Source: CAWICD01 sp052267165
GTDB lineage: Bacteria > Vulcanimicrobiota > Vulcanimicrobiia > Vulcanimicrobiales > Vulcanimicrobiaceae
Length of the DNA: 64,000 bases
Direction of reading: 5' to 3'
Assembly: GCA_052267165.1 (NCBI GenBank)
Contig: JBKQHO010000013.1
Span: forward strand, 248,001 to 312,000
Shown here: positions 8,944 to 17,634 of the stretch, piece after piece
Numbering within the stretch: the first letter of the stretch is position 1
How the letters are laid out: each line of letters starts with the position of its first letter
The notes under the pieces: model-generated
What the model was told of the DNA's origin: nothing
The model's input: the letters and a program-made list of their open reading frames with translations, nothing else
The model's database searches: none
Position numbers and translations under genes: made by a program

Positions 8944-9882
8944 TCAGCCGCGGTTGTTGAAAGCGTAACCCGGGAAGAACGGGCGCAACGCCTTGCCCAA
9001 ATTCGGCGGAGGCGGAAAGCCCGGCGGCGGGAACGGCAGCGGCGTATGCGGACCCATGCCGGGATTCGTGAACGGATCGCGCGAGGGATCGAAGTGGATC
9101 GGCCAAGGCACGCTGCCCGTCTCGTACGTCCCGTCGGCCCACGTGAATTCGTAGGAAACGTAGTAATAATCGAGCCCGCTCGACTTCCAGCCGCGGATCG
9201 GAAAGTAGAAGCCTTCGCCCGTGCTCAAGTCGCCGAAGCGGCCTTCCATCTGGACGTGGTAGTGCTTGGGCGCCGCGGGCGTTTCTTTCGGAACGGCGCG
9301 TAACGGATCGTTGGCCGTGCGCGCTTCGGCGATCGTCTTTTCGAGGTCGTGCTGAATCTGCGTGAGCTGTTCGTCGCTGTAGCGGCCGGACTGGCCGGGC
9401 TCTTGCGGCGCCCGCGCCACCGCCGACGGATGCTCGGCGAGCGCGACGTGCTGCAGGTGCGGCACGCGCGGTGCGTGATGCGGCGCTTCCGTCGGGACCA
9501 CCGGTGGAGCGGTCGGCGCGAGCTTGGCGAGCTCGGGCTTGCGCGGTTGCGGCGCGACTTGCGGCTTGGGCTCGACCATGGCGACAGGCTGTGCTTGCTG
9601 CGCCGGCGCGGGTGGCTGCGGCAGCGGCAGGTGCCGCTGCGCGACGCGAGCGTGCACCGCCGGCGAGACCGGAATGGGTTTCGCTCGCTTCTCGAGCCGG
9701 ATCGCGCTCGAGATCGTAACGATATCTTGTTCTTTGGGCTTCTCGGCCAAACGCGTGATCTTGGCGAGCGTGTCGAACGCGCGGAACGCAACCAGCGCCA
9801 AGACGAGGTGCAAGAGCAGCGAGCCGATCAACGCAATTCTGAAGACACGCGCGCTTTGACGTGTCTCGCTTTCGCCGGTCAT
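8944..9882 (-). CDS. TonB-like anchored proline-rich protein without a recognisable TonB C-terminal domain
   Basis: 312 residues. A short basic N-terminus is followed by one membrane helix (IALIGSLLLHLVLALVAF, about residues 16-33) with the SLLLHLVL pattern of TonB proteins. A long Pro/Ala/Lys-rich periplasmic region follows (residues 65-140), such as PPAPAQQAQPVAMVEPKPQ. The last 110 residues are not the TonB receptor-binding domain. Instead they hold HYHVQMEGRFGDLSTGEG, a Tyr-rich stretch (DYYYVSYEFTWADGTYETG) and a very Pro-rich tail (PLPFPPPGFPPPPNLGK). The topology suggests a periplasm-spanning protein anchored in the inner membrane. No ExbB/ExbD neighbour is visible. The specific function is unknown. 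Confidence 0.6.
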   Translation of the reverse strand: MTGESETRQSARVFRIALIGSLLLHLVLALVAFRAFDTLAKITRLAEKPKEQDIVTISSAIRLEKRAKPIPVSPAVHARVAQRHLPLPQPPAPAQQAQPVAMVEPKPQVAPQPRKPELAKLAPTAPPVVPTEAPHHAPRVPHLQHVALAEHPSAVARAPQEPGQSGRYSDEQLTQIQHDLEKTIAEARTANDPLRAVPKETPAAPKHYHVQMEGRFGDLSTGEGFYFPIRGWKSSGLDYYYVSYEFTWADGTYETGSVPWPIHFDPSRDPFTNPGMGPHTPLPFPPPGFPPPPNLGKALRPFFPGYAFNNRG

Positions 9883-9899
9883 GCTACGATCCTGGCGAG

Positions 9900-10667
9900 A
9901 TGTTCGACACCCACGCGCACGTCCACGACCCGGCCTTCGACCTCGATCGCGAGCAAATGCTCGCTCGCGCGAAAGAAGCAGGCATCGACCGCATCCTGAC
10001 GGTCGGAACCGACCTCTCCGACAGCGGCCGCGCGCGCAGCGTAGCCGAGCGGTACGGCCTCGATTTCGCAGCCGGCATCCACCCGCACGAAGCGAAGGAC
10101 GCGCCCGCCGACGTCGAGGCCGCGCTGGAGCCGTTTTGGAGCAACGGCGCTCGCCCGCCGCGCGCGCTCGGCGAAATGGGGCTGGACTACTATTACGATC
10201 ACAGTCCTCGAGCCGACCAGCGCCGCGTGCTGGTTGCGCAGCTCCGGTTCGCGCGGCGGCGGGGCGTGCCGACGATCTTCCACCTGCGCGACGCCTTCGA
10301 CGATTTTCTGGAGGTCCTCCGGGCGGAATTCGTCCCGCCGATGCAAGGCGTGGTGCATTGCTTCTCGGGCGACGAGCGCCAGGCGCGGACGCTGGTCGAC
10401 GAGTTCGGCCTGCGTTTGGGAATCGGGGGCATCCTGACCTTCCGCAACGCCCAGCCGCTGCGCGACGCGCTGCTGGCCGTCGGGCTCGAGCGGGTGATTT
10501 TGGAAACGGACTGCCCCTATTTGGCTCCCGTTCCGCATCGCGGCCGGCGTAACGAGCCCTCCTTCATGGCGGATACGGCGAAGGCCCTCGCAGAGCTCTT
10601 CGGCGTCAGCGCGGAGGAAGTCACGACCCGAACGACCGCCAACGCCGAGTCACTCTTCGGAGCCTAA
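9900..10667 (+). CDS. tatD: TatD family metal-dependent hydrolase / 3'-5' deoxyribonuclease
   Basis: 255 residues, normal family length. Metal-binding residues are seen in order: THAHVHD (H-x-H near the start), GEMGLDYYYD (Glu), PTIFHLRDAFDD (His), GVVHCFSGD (His) and ILETDCPYLAP (Asp). The TIM-barrel amidohydrolase acts on DNA ends in characterised homologues. The ATG at 9900 places the H-x-H motif at residues 4-6, as in other TatD proteins. It overlaps the convergent PLD-like gene by four bases. In many genomes tatD follows metG; here two genes intervene. Confidence 0.93.
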   Translation: MFDTHAHVHDPAFDLDREQMLARAKEAGIDRILTVGTDLSDSGRARSVAERYGLDFAAGIHPHEAKDAPADVEAALEPFWSNGARPPRALGEMGLDYYYDHSPRADQRRVLVAQLRFARRRGVPTIFHLRDAFDDFLEVLRAEFVPPMQGVVHCFSGDERQARTLVDEFGLRLGIGGILTFRNAQPLRDALLAVGLERVILETDCPYLAPVPHRGRRNEPSFMADTAKALAELFGVSAEEVTTRTTANAESLFGA

Positions 10668-11596
10668 CGGCTCGGCCTGAGGAGGTCCTGGGACGTTCCT
10701 GGGAGCGCAGTTGCCCCCGGTGCGTACGGCCGGGCGCCCTGCCAGTTCGCCTCGAAGCGGGCTCGCAGGGCCTCGCACAGAGACGGGTCCCGGCTGCGCA
10801 GGCCCCAGTCGAGCGTGCGCGGCGCGCCGCCCGAGGCGTTGGCCGAGCCGACCCAGGCTTCGCCCGAAGCCAGGCAGAGCTTGTCGTCGGCACGGCCGAC
10901 GCGGATCTCGACCCCGGCCGCGGCGAGCCGGTCGAGTGCGCGGACCTCGTTACCGTTCCTGCCCCCTGCCAGATCGCGCCTCGTGACGACCAGCCGGACC
11001 TCGCAGCCGGCCGACGCGCGCTCCTTCAGCGCCCCGTAGACAGAAGACTGCGAGAACGACTCGCTCTCGCAGTCGACTGGGCCGCGTGCCTCGTGGATCA
11101 GGCCGGCCTCGAGCGAGAGCGCCCGATCCTTCTCGGTGGCCAGCGCCTCGCTGGAGCGCGCCACGCCGTCGAGCGCCGAGACGACCGCGCGAACGTCGCC
11201 GGGGGCGTGCGTGGAAACGATCGTGTCCCCGCCGCGCTCGGTCCAATTCCGGTCGTCGAGGTAGGCGGTGCCGTCGACCACCGCGGCTTTGAGGTGGGCG
11301 GGCGGCTCGTCGGCAGAGGTGAGGTGCACGCGAGCGCCCCGCTCGCGGAGGGCCGCGGCGACGTGCGCGTTGAGCTCGGCCAAGCGGTCCTGCTCAGCCT
11401 CGTCGCTTCCGTACGGAGCGCCCTGAAGGGTCACGCGCACGTCGGCGCCGCGGCCGGCCGCCGCTTCGAGCGCATCCAGAAAGCGGCCCGGCCGCAGCAC
11501 GTAGGCCGCGAAGCGCACCGAGCGGGCCGAAGCGAGCGCCCGCAGCAGGGACTCGGCACTCGAGAGGGCGCAGCCGGCGGGCCTGGAGGGGCTCAT
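10664..11596 (-). CDS. Phospholipase D-like protein with one degenerate HKD motif
   Basis: 310 residues with two PLD-like halves. The first half ends in the HxK motif PAHLKAAVVDG (H-x-K-x4-D) followed by GTAYLDDRNW. The second half has ADDKLCLASGEAWVGSANAS, in which the catalytic His is replaced by Asp while the Lys and the downstream G-S-A-N are kept. In active PLD-superfamily enzymes both halves supply a His-Lys pair, so catalysis may be altered or lost. Between the halves are a basic region and a cysteine-containing helix. No signal peptide is obvious. The substrate (phospholipid or nucleic acid) cannot be told from the sequence. Confidence 0.75.
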   Translation of the reverse strand: MSPSRPAGCALSSAESLLRALASARSVRFAAYVLRPGRFLDALEAAAGRGADVRVTLQGAPYGSDEAEQDRLAELNAHVAAALRERGARVHLTSADEPPAHLKAAVVDGTAYLDDRNWTERGGDTIVSTHAPGDVRAVVSALDGVARSSEALATEKDRALSLEAGLIHEARGPVDCESESFSQSSVYGALKERASAGCEVRLVVTRRDLAGGRNGNEVRALDRLAAAGVEIRVGRADDKLCLASGEAWVGSANASGGAPRTLDWGLRSRDPSLCEALRARFEANWQGARPYAPGATALPGTSQDLLRPSR

Positions 11597-11755
11597 ATGG
11601 TCCTTCCGGGAGAGCGGAGTGCGGTAATGCCGGCGCGTGACGGGAGCGTCAAAGGCGAGCCGGCCGCTCCGCCGCTGTAGCGGCTCGAGGGCACAATCAC
11701 TCGTAGCGGCATGAACGGCAAGGCCTCAGCCGGAATGATCCTCCCGTATCCAGCC

Positions 11756-12448
11756 ATGGAAAAATCCGCCTACGTCCGCGAGATGTTCGCATCGATCGCG
11801 CCCCGCTACGATGCAACGAACCGGCTTCTGACGGGCGGCGTAGACGAGCGCTGGCGTCGCCGGGCGGTCCGGGAACTCGCACCGCCGCCCGCCGGACATC
11901 TGCTCGACCTGTGCTGCGGAACGGGCGACTTGACGTTTCACCTGGCGCGCACCGACCCGACCCTCTCGGTCGTCGGCGTCGACTTCTGCGAGCCGATGCT
12001 GGAAGGCGCGCGCCGGCGCGCGAGCCGCGCGAAGCCCACCAAGATCGAGTTCCGGTGCGCCGACGTGCTGGCGCTGCCGTTCGATGACGCGGGCTTCGAC
12101 GGCGCGATCATGGGCTTCTCGATGCGCAACGTGGTCGACATCGTGGCCACGCTGCGCGAGGTGCGGCGCGTGCTGCGGCCCGGTGCCCGCTTCGTCAACC
12201 TCGATGTCTCGAAGGCTCCGAATCCCCTCTTCCGGCGCGCGTTCGAGCTGTACTTCTACAACGTGGTTCCGCTGGTAGGCGGACTGGTCGGCGGCTCGAA
12301 GAGCGCCTACCGCTACCTGCCCGCTTCGTTGACGAACTACCCGAACGCCGACGAGTTGGCCGCGCGCTTCACGCTGGCGGGCTTCAGTCAGACGCGTTAC
12401 GTTCGGCTCGCCGGCGGCGCGATCGCCGTGCACGTGGGGACGGCGTGA
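11756..12448 (+). CDS. menG: Demethylmenaquinone methyltransferase (MenG/UbiE)
   Basis: About 230 residues from the ATG at 11756 (MEKSAYVREMFASIAPRYD, the usual UbiE start). In-frame ATGs at 11711 and 11735 are possible alternatives. SAM-binding motif I is LLDLCCGTGDLTFHLA, and the UbiE signature GFSMRNVVDIVATLREVRRV is intact. The enzyme C-methylates the quinone ring in the last step of menaquinone (or ubiquinone) synthesis. Its stop overlaps the GTG of a polyprenyl diphosphate synthase, which makes the quinone side chain, so the pair supports a quinone-biosynthesis unit at the head of the tat/cytochrome c maturation run. Confidence 0.93.
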   Translation: MEKSAYVREMFASIAPRYDATNRLLTGGVDERWRRRAVRELAPPPAGHLLDLCCGTGDLTFHLARTDPTLSVVGVDFCEPMLEGARRRASRAKPTKIEFRCADVLALPFDDAGFDGAIMGFSMRNVVDIVATLREVRRVLRPGARFVNLDVSKAPNPLFRRAFELYFYNVVPLVGGLVGGSKSAYRYLPASLTNYPNADELAARFTLAGFSQTRYVRLAGGAIAVHVGTA

Positions 12449-13482
12449 TCGAACGGCCGGCCAATCTGGGCGTCGGGATCCATTCCGACCGTGACCTGTA
12501 CGCGCTGGTCGAGGAGTTCTTCGGCACCTCGTTCTCGACCGACAACCCGCTGATCACCGAGGCGGTACGGCGCATGCTGGCCGCAGGGGGGAAGCGGCTG
12601 CGGCCGCGTCTGACCCTGCTGGCCACCGAAGCGAACGGCGCCGACCCGCGCGACCACTTGCCGCTGGCCGCGTATCTCGAGCTCATCCACGTCGCGACGC
12701 TCATTCACGACGACGTCGTCGACCGGGCCGAGACGCGGCGCGGCGTCAACGCGACGGCGGTCGACTTCGGCAACCGCGTCAGCGTGCTCGCCGGCGACTA
12801 TCTCTTCGCGTGGATCTTCCGCAACGTCACCGCGAACTATCGCGAGCCGGTCCCACACATTCTGGCCTCGACCCTCGCCGACATCACCGACGGCGAGGTC
12901 TTGCAGCTGCGCGCGACCGGCAAGCTCGACCTCACCATTGCCGAGTACACCGAAATCGTCGTCAAGAAGACGGCGAGCTTGTTCGCGGCCGCCAGCGAAT
13001 GCGGCGCAATCGTGTCGGGCGGCTCGCCGCTGCGCATCAAAGCCTTGCGCGACTTCGGGGTCTATTTCGGCATCGCGTTCCAAATGCTCGACGACCTGCT
13101 CGACGTGACGGCAAGCGAATCCGAAGTCGGTAAGCCCGTCGGCAACGACCTGCGCGAACACAAGGTCACACTGCCCTTGATCTTTGCCCTTGAGAGCGGC
13201 GGCGAATTGGGCGAATTGAAGGAAACCGTCGCGCGTTTCTACGGTAGTGAACAAGGAGCGGACGGCGACGAGACGATCCGGCAGCTGGTCGCGGGCATCA
13301 CCGCGAACGGCGGGCTGCGCAAGACCCGGGAGGCGATCGTCGGCTACGTGGAACGGGCCAAAATGTCGCTGGCGCCGCTCGGCGCCTGCTCGGCACGCGC
13401 GGAGCTCAACGAGCTGGCGGACGCCCTCACCCGAGACAGCACCGTTCGTGCGGGCCTGGACGAGCGGCCACCGGCCGGCTGA
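12445..13482 (+). CDS. Polyprenyl diphosphate synthase (quinone side chain)
   Basis: 345 residues with a GTG start overlapping the menG stop (GTGA). Family motifs: GGKRLRPRLTLLA (IPP binding), the first Asp-rich motif LIHDDVVDRAETRRG and the second FQMLDDLLDVT, plus GKPVGNDLREHKVTLPL. It builds a long-chain all-trans prenyl diphosphate from FPP/GGPP and IPP. The residues before the first Asp-rich motif (YLELIHVATLIHDD) are small or medium-sized, typical of long-chain enzymes (C30-C50). Exact chain length cannot be assigned. Position next to menG points to menaquinone tail synthesis. Confidence 0.93.
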   Translation: MIERPANLGVGIHSDRDLYALVEEFFGTSFSTDNPLITEAVRRMLAAGGKRLRPRLTLLATEANGADPRDHLPLAAYLELIHVATLIHDDVVDRAETRRGVNATAVDFGNRVSVLAGDYLFAWIFRNVTANYREPVPHILASTLADITDGEVLQLRATGKLDLTIAEYTEIVVKKTASLFAAASECGAIVSGGSPLRIKALRDFGVYFGIAFQMLDDLLDVTASESEVGKPVGNDLREHKVTLPLIFALESGGELGELKETVARFYGSEQGADGDETIRQLVAGITANGGLRKTREAIVGYVERAKMSLAPLGACSARAELNELADALTRDSTVRAGLDERPPAG

Positions 13483-13549
13483 CCCCGGGCGGACGACTGC
13501 GGCCGCCGCACGAATGGTACGATACTCCCTCGAGGGAAAGGGTTGACCG

Positions 13550-13816
13550 ATGTTTGGAAATCCGATGGAAATCGCGATCCTCGTGGGCGCCGCCGTCCTG
13601 CTCTTCGGAGCGGACAAGGTGCCGAAGCTAGCTCGCGGTCTCGGACAGGCGAAGAAGGAGTTCATGGTCGGGCAGGCTGAGGCCGACGTCGCCGCCGAGC
13701 GCGCCCGGGCCGATGCTCGGACCCAGGCGGAAGCGGCGGCCAACGCTAAGGCGCAGGCCGGCGCCGAGTCGCAAACCATCACGCCGCCGCCTGCGCCTCC
13801 CGCTCCGCAGAGCTAA
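13550..13816 (+). CDS. tatA: Sec-independent translocase subunit TatA
   Basis: 88 residues. One N-terminal membrane helix (MEIAILVGAAVLLFGADKVPKLARGLGQAKKEF) contains the conserved F-G hinge and the amphipathic helix of TatA/E. A long Ala/Arg-rich coiled region and a Pro-rich tail (PPPAPPAPQS) follow. TatA oligomers form the passage for folded, twin-arginine-signal substrates. tatC follows after 17 bases. The Rieske protein encoded at 23.8 kb carries a twin-arginine-like SRRQFL motif and is a likely client. Confidence 0.92.
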   Translation: MFGNPMEIAILVGAAVLLFGADKVPKLARGLGQAKKEFMVGQAEADVAAERARADARTQAEAAANAKAQAGAESQTITPPPAPPAPQS

Positions 13817-13833
13817 GCGAGCCGGCCGTAGCG

Positions 13834-14613
13834 TTGCTCGCCGAGAGCTCCCCGACGCTCGAGAAGAGCGAAGGGGAGTGGGATCAGAAGGAGATGCCGT
13901 TCACGGAGCACCTGCGGGAGCTCCGTAACCGTCTCATCGTCTCGCTGACGACGGTCGGCGTGCTGGCTGTGGTGCTCTTCCCGTTCGCGGGCTGGACGAT
14001 CACCTGGCTGAAAAACGAGTACCTCGGGAAGGCGATCGAGCTGCACGCCTTTGCGCCGACCGACGTGATCTTCACCGAGTTCAAGTTCTCCATCTACGGC
14101 GCAATCGTGCTCGGCCTGCCGGTGCTCGTCTACCAGACCTGGATGTTCGTCGTGCCGGCGTTTCACCCGCGTACGCGCCGCATCGTGTATGCCTACACCG
14201 CGCCGTCGGTGCTGCTGGCCGCGGCCGGCATCTTGTTCTGTCACTTCTTCATCGTGCACAAAGTGTTGACGGCGCTGCTCGCCATCACCAACTCCATCGC
14301 TGCGGAGACCTTCGGCGTCGAGTCGACGATCAATATCATCCTGCTATTGTTCCTCGCGTTCGCGCTGGTCTTCCAGACGCCGATGATCATGGTCGCGCTC
14401 GCACGGATCGGCTTGGTCAACGTGCAGATGCTGCGCACGTACCGGCGCTACGCGGGAATGGGCATCCTCCTGTTCGGCGGAATCGCGGCGCCCGACGCGT
14501 CGCCGGTGACAATGCTGCTCATCGCAGTTCCGATGTACGTGCTCTACGAAGCCAGTATCTGGATCATTTTGCTCCTCGAGAAGTCGTGGCGACGCGAAGC
14601 GGGCTCGGCGTAG
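13834..14613 (+). CDS. tatC: Sec-independent translocase subunit TatC
   Basis: 259 residues from a TTG at 13834. The alternative ATG at 13894 starts exactly at MPFTEHLRELRNRL, but it has AAGGAG immediately adjacent, too close to serve it well. The conserved TatC N-terminal signature F-x-E-H-L-x-E-L-R-x-R is present, and six membrane segments follow. Conserved loop residues include FTEFKFSIYG and the GGIAAPDASPVTMLL segment near helix 5. TatC is the receptor for twin-arginine signal peptides. It sits between tatA and the ResB gene, in a likely single operon. Confidence 0.94.
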   Translation: MLAESSPTLEKSEGEWDQKEMPFTEHLRELRNRLIVSLTTVGVLAVVLFPFAGWTITWLKNEYLGKAIELHAFAPTDVIFTEFKFSIYGAIVLGLPVLVYQTWMFVVPAFHPRTRRIVYAYTAPSVLLAAAGILFCHFFIVHKVLTALLAITNSIAAETFGVESTINIILLLFLAFALVFQTPMIMVALARIGLVNVQMLRTYRRYAGMGILLFGGIAAPDASPVTMLLIAVPMYVLYEASIWIILLLEKSWRREAGSA

Positions 14614-14621
14614 GTTAGCCT

Positions 14622-16097
14622 GTGGCATCTTCCAGCGCCCCGGTCTCGCCGCAGCCGATCAAGAGCAAGGTACTCGACGCGCTCGACGAGCTGCTGAGCC
14701 AGCTTTCCAACTTCTGGTTCGGGATGAGCCTGCTCGCGCTATGGGGCGTGATGACCTTGATCGGCGTCGTCGTCGACCAGGGAAAACCGGCCGATTTCTA
14801 TCTTGGCAACTACACGCCCGCGCTGGCGCGGCTCGTGCTGCGCCTCCACCTCGACAACATCTATCACTCGGTCGGCTACATCTCGGTCGTCGGGTTCATC
14901 GTGGCGTGCATGGCGCTGGCGACCTTCCGGCGGGTGATCCCCACGCGGCTTCCGCCGCTGCGCGCGGTCAAGATCGACAAGATCCCGCTCAACGCGACGG
15001 TCACCGTGAGCGGCGACGAGGCGTCGGTTCAGGAACGCATCGAGCGCTTCTTCGCCGAGCGCGGCTGGCTCGTGCGCAAGCGCGAGCTCGGCGGCGTCGA
15101 GTGGACCTTCGCCGACAAGTACAACTGGGCGCGCAAGGGCGTCTTGATGGCGCACGTCGGCTTCGTCCTGATCGCGTCGGGCACGACGCTCTATTGGGCG
15201 TTCGGTTTCAGCGGACAGACCGCGATCCTCTCGGGCGACGAGGTCGCGATTCCCGAGAGCGGAGCGCACTTCAAGCTCGACCAGTTCCGCTACCGAATCG
15301 ACCCGATCAAGACGCGCAGCGGGACCGTCTACCAGCCGATCGACTACGTCTCCGAAATGGAAGTCGCGGGCAAGGACGGCGTCTTCCACCATGCAACACT
15401 ACGCGTCAACCATCCGATCGACGTCGACGGCACGCTCTACTACCAGGCCTCCTACGGTTTCGCTATTCCGTTCACGGTCACCAAGGACGGCCGCGCGCTG
15501 GCGAACTCGCCCAACGCCTTGCTCAAGGAAGGCGAGGGCTTCCAGATCGGCGACTCGTCGCGCTCGATCCAGTACGGGCGGTTCGTGGGCACGATCGGGC
15601 CGGGCGGCACGATCGGGGCCGATCCGCGGCCCAACGCGCCGGGCGTGCTGCTCAACGTGTTCGACGGGAACCAAGAGCTCGGAAGCGTGCTCGTCCCGCT
15701 CGGCAAGGGAATCGACCTGGGCAACGGCTATCGCGTCGCGGTGGGGCCGTACCGGCTCTACAGCGGGCTGCAATACCGGCACGATCCCGGCGTTCCGCTG
15801 GTCGGTTTGGGCGCGTTCGTGCTGCTGACCGGGCTCTGTATGTCGTTCTATTTCTTGCCGGCCCGGCTCTACGTGCGGGTCGACCCCAAGTCCGAAGGCG
15901 CGCCGGGAGCCCAGCCGAGCTGGGACGTGGGCATCGCCGCCACCACGGTCAAAGGCTACGAGATCTTCGAGGAACAGTTCGCCTTGCTCGTCGAGGCCTT
16001 GCGCAAGAGCGAGGGCCCCGCGCCGAGGGAGACCGATGGAGAATTTTCAAAGCCACTCGTGACTTCGGCAACAGCGCCCGGCTCCGGCACCGGGTAA
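14622..16097 (+). CDS. resB: Cytochrome c biogenesis protein ResB (CcsB of System II)
   Basis: 491 residues with a GTG start nine bases after tatC. Three N-terminal membrane segments (FGMSLLALWGVMTLIGVVVDQ, YISVVGFIVACMALATF, VLMAHVGFVLIASGTTLYWAFG) are followed by a large periplasmic beta-rich domain and a last membrane helix (LGAFVLLTGLCMSFYFLPARLYVR). This is the ResB architecture. Conserved pieces include FADKYNWARKGVLMAHVGFV and the LRVNHPIDVDGTLYYQASYG motif. With the next gene it forms the System II heme exporter and ligase that attaches heme to CxxCH motifs outside the membrane. A likely client is the cytochrome c domain encoded at 25.7 kb. Confidence 0.93.
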   Translation: MASSSAPVSPQPIKSKVLDALDELLSQLSNFWFGMSLLALWGVMTLIGVVVDQGKPADFYLGNYTPALARLVLRLHLDNIYHSVGYISVVGFIVACMALATFRRVIPTRLPPLRAVKIDKIPLNATVTVSGDEASVQERIERFFAERGWLVRKRELGGVEWTFADKYNWARKGVLMAHVGFVLIASGTTLYWAFGFSGQTAILSGDEVAIPESGAHFKLDQFRYRIDPIKTRSGTVYQPIDYVSEMEVAGKDGVFHHATLRVNHPIDVDGTLYYQASYGFAIPFTVTKDGRALANSPNALLKEGEGFQIGDSSRSIQYGRFVGTIGPGGTIGADPRPNAPGVLLNVFDGNQELGSVLVPLGKGIDLGNGYRVAVGPYRLYSGLQYRHDPGVPLVGLGAFVLLTGLCMSFYFLPARLYVRVDPKSEGAPGAQPSWDVGIAATTVKGYEIFEEQFALLVEALRKSEGPAPRETDGEFSKPLVTSATAPGSGTG

Positions 16098-16118
16098 GGT
16101 GAACCGGGAGGTACCAGC

Positions 16119-17102
16119 GTGAACCCCGACCAGATCCTCATCGTCGTCGCGATCTCGGCGTACATCATGAGTGCGCTCGCGCTCTTCACCTACTTCTTGT
16201 CACGCGAGCGGCTCCCGAAGCTGATCGGGATCCCCTTCGCCTTCCTGGGCTGCGCCGTCCAATTCTTCGAGCTGGGCTACCGCTACGAGTCGAGCCACAT
16301 TTGGCCGCTGACCAACCTCTACGGTTCGCTCTCGCTCTTCTCGGCGATGAGCGTGGCGATCTTCATCGGCTTCGCGCTCAAGTACGACCTCTGGTTCATC
16401 GGCGGCTTCGTCCAAGCGATCGCAGCCGGATTCCTGGCTTACGCGCTGACCTGGAACGAAGGCTACCTGCCGGCGGTCCCGGCGCTTCAGTCGTACTGGA
16501 TCAAGATCCACGTGCCGCTGGTCATCTCGGCCTACGCCGCCTTCATGGTCGCCTTCGCCACCTCGCTGCTCTACCTCATCAAGTACTACGGCGAGAAGTC
16601 CGTCGAGAGCCGGATGCTCTCGCTCAAACTCAGCCCGGTCGCGGCCGGGAGCGGCGCCAAGGGCGCCGGAGCGATGCCGATGCAGGCCTACGCCGAGCCG
16701 GAACAGCGCTCGATCGTCAGCGGTTCCTCACCCGTGCTCGAGCGCGCGGTGGCACAGGGCGACGCGCTGGCGAGCTGGCTGGCTTCGATGCCGTCGCTGC
16801 CCAAGCTCGACATCATGACCTACCGCATCGTCGCGGTCGGCCTTCCGCTGCTCACGGTCGGAATCATCACGGGCGCTTGGTGGGCGAAAGAGGCCTGGGG
16901 CGCCTACTGGCAGTGGGATCCGAAGGAGACGGCCGCGCTCTTCTCGTGGACCGTTTACGCGCTCTATATGCACCTGCACACGCGGAACACGTGGCGGGGC
17001 CCACGCTCGGCGTGGCTCTCGGTCTTCGGGTTCATCTCGATCATCTTTTGCTATCTCGGCGTGAACATCTGGGTCAGCGGCCTGCACAGCTACAAGATGT
17101 AA
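16119..17102 (+). CDS. ccsB: Cytochrome c biogenesis protein CcsA-type (CcsB/ResC, WWD domain)
   Basis: 327 residues with a GTG start preceded by GGGAGGT. It has about eight membrane helices and the tryptophan-rich heme-handling signature WAKEAWGAYWQWDPKETAALFSW, followed by YLGVNIWVSGLHSY at the C-terminus. Flanking His residues (such as IKIHVPLVISAYAAFMVAF and LYMHLHTRNTW) fit the WWD-domain heme ligands. It partners ResB (22 bases upstream) in System II cytochrome c maturation. A loop of about 70 residues between helices (KLSPVAAGSGAKGAGAMP and after) is longer and more Gly/Ala-rich than usual. Confidence 0.94.
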   Translation: MNPDQILIVVAISAYIMSALALFTYFLSRERLPKLIGIPFAFLGCAVQFFELGYRYESSHIWPLTNLYGSLSLFSAMSVAIFIGFALKYDLWFIGGFVQAIAAGFLAYALTWNEGYLPAVPALQSYWIKIHVPLVISAYAAFMVAFATSLLYLIKYYGEKSVESRMLSLKLSPVAAGSGAKGAGAMPMQAYAEPEQRSIVSGSSPVLERAVAQGDALASWLASMPSLPKLDIMTYRIVAVGLPLLTVGIITGAWWAKEAWGAYWQWDPKETAALFSWTVYALYMHLHTRNTWRGPRSAWLSVFGFISIIFCYLGVNIWVSGLHSYKM

Positions 17103-17199
17103 CGCAGGCGCGGTCGCCGCGCGGCGGCCGGTTCCCGCGAGCGCAATGCCGCCCCGAACCCGATGAGCACGAGCTCCGGCAGCGGCAGCCATTTCAGAC

Positions 17200-17499
17200 T
17201 CATCTCCGCCACCAGCCGCGGCCTCGCGGCGGTAGCGGCGGGCTCGCGGATTCGCTCGCCCAGCCGAACCGACGCGAACCGGTCGGGAAACTGCGACTGA
17301 ACGCTGTCAGCGGCCCAGCCGGCGGCGCCCCGACCGCCAAGCCGGCCGGCAGGCCAAGCAGCACGCCGACGGCCAGCAGCGAGGCGGCGCGGCGGACGCG
17401 TGCTGAGCACGCCGCCGTCGCATGGTAGACGATCAGCCGGGCTGCCTCGTCCGCCGCGAGCGCGGTCGGCGGCGTGTCGGCATGTCGAAACGTGCGCAC
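17200..17499 (-). CDS. Possible small membrane protein, perhaps frameshifted
   Basis: A GTG-initiated frame of 99 residues. The N-terminal half (DEAARLIVYHATAACSARV) is followed by one convincing helix, RRAASLLAVGVLLGLPAGLAVG. The last 25 residues are low-complexity. Another minus-strand frame (17090-17280) continues with MSLKWLPLPELVLIGFGAAL, which looks like a second membrane helix, so one gene running about 17090-17499 with a frameshift near 17285 is conceivable. No homologue is recognised. The 17103-17634 gap between ccsB and the RND gene holds nothing else I can support. Confidence 0.25.
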   Translation of the reverse strand: MRTFRHADTPPTALAADEAARLIVYHATAACSARVRRAASLLAVGVLLGLPAGLAVGAPPAGPLTAFSRSFPTGSRRFGWASESASPPLPPRGRGWWRR

Positions 17500-17634
17500 C
17501 CCCAGGGGCCGGAACGAAGCGCTTCGTCCCCCGCCCCGTCGCCGGGGAATGAAATAGCCCAGGTAAAGCCGGGCCGCGCCACGCCCGATGACACCAGTGG
17601 GGGCGCCTCAACGCCTCCCGCTTCGCCTTTCGAT

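Noticed and set aside
12397..13782. 461-residue minus-strand frame opposite the polyprenyl synthase gene
   Set aside because: Low-complexity high-GC shadow; the plus-strand gene has all prenyl-synthase motifs.
16301..17428. 375-residue plus-strand frame running through ccsB and beyond
   Set aside because: Out-of-frame translation of the ccsB region with His/Arg-rich composition and no motif.
17422..17634. N-terminal extension of the RND permease
   Set aside because: Low-complexity sequence before the first membrane helix; RND proteins start at that helix.
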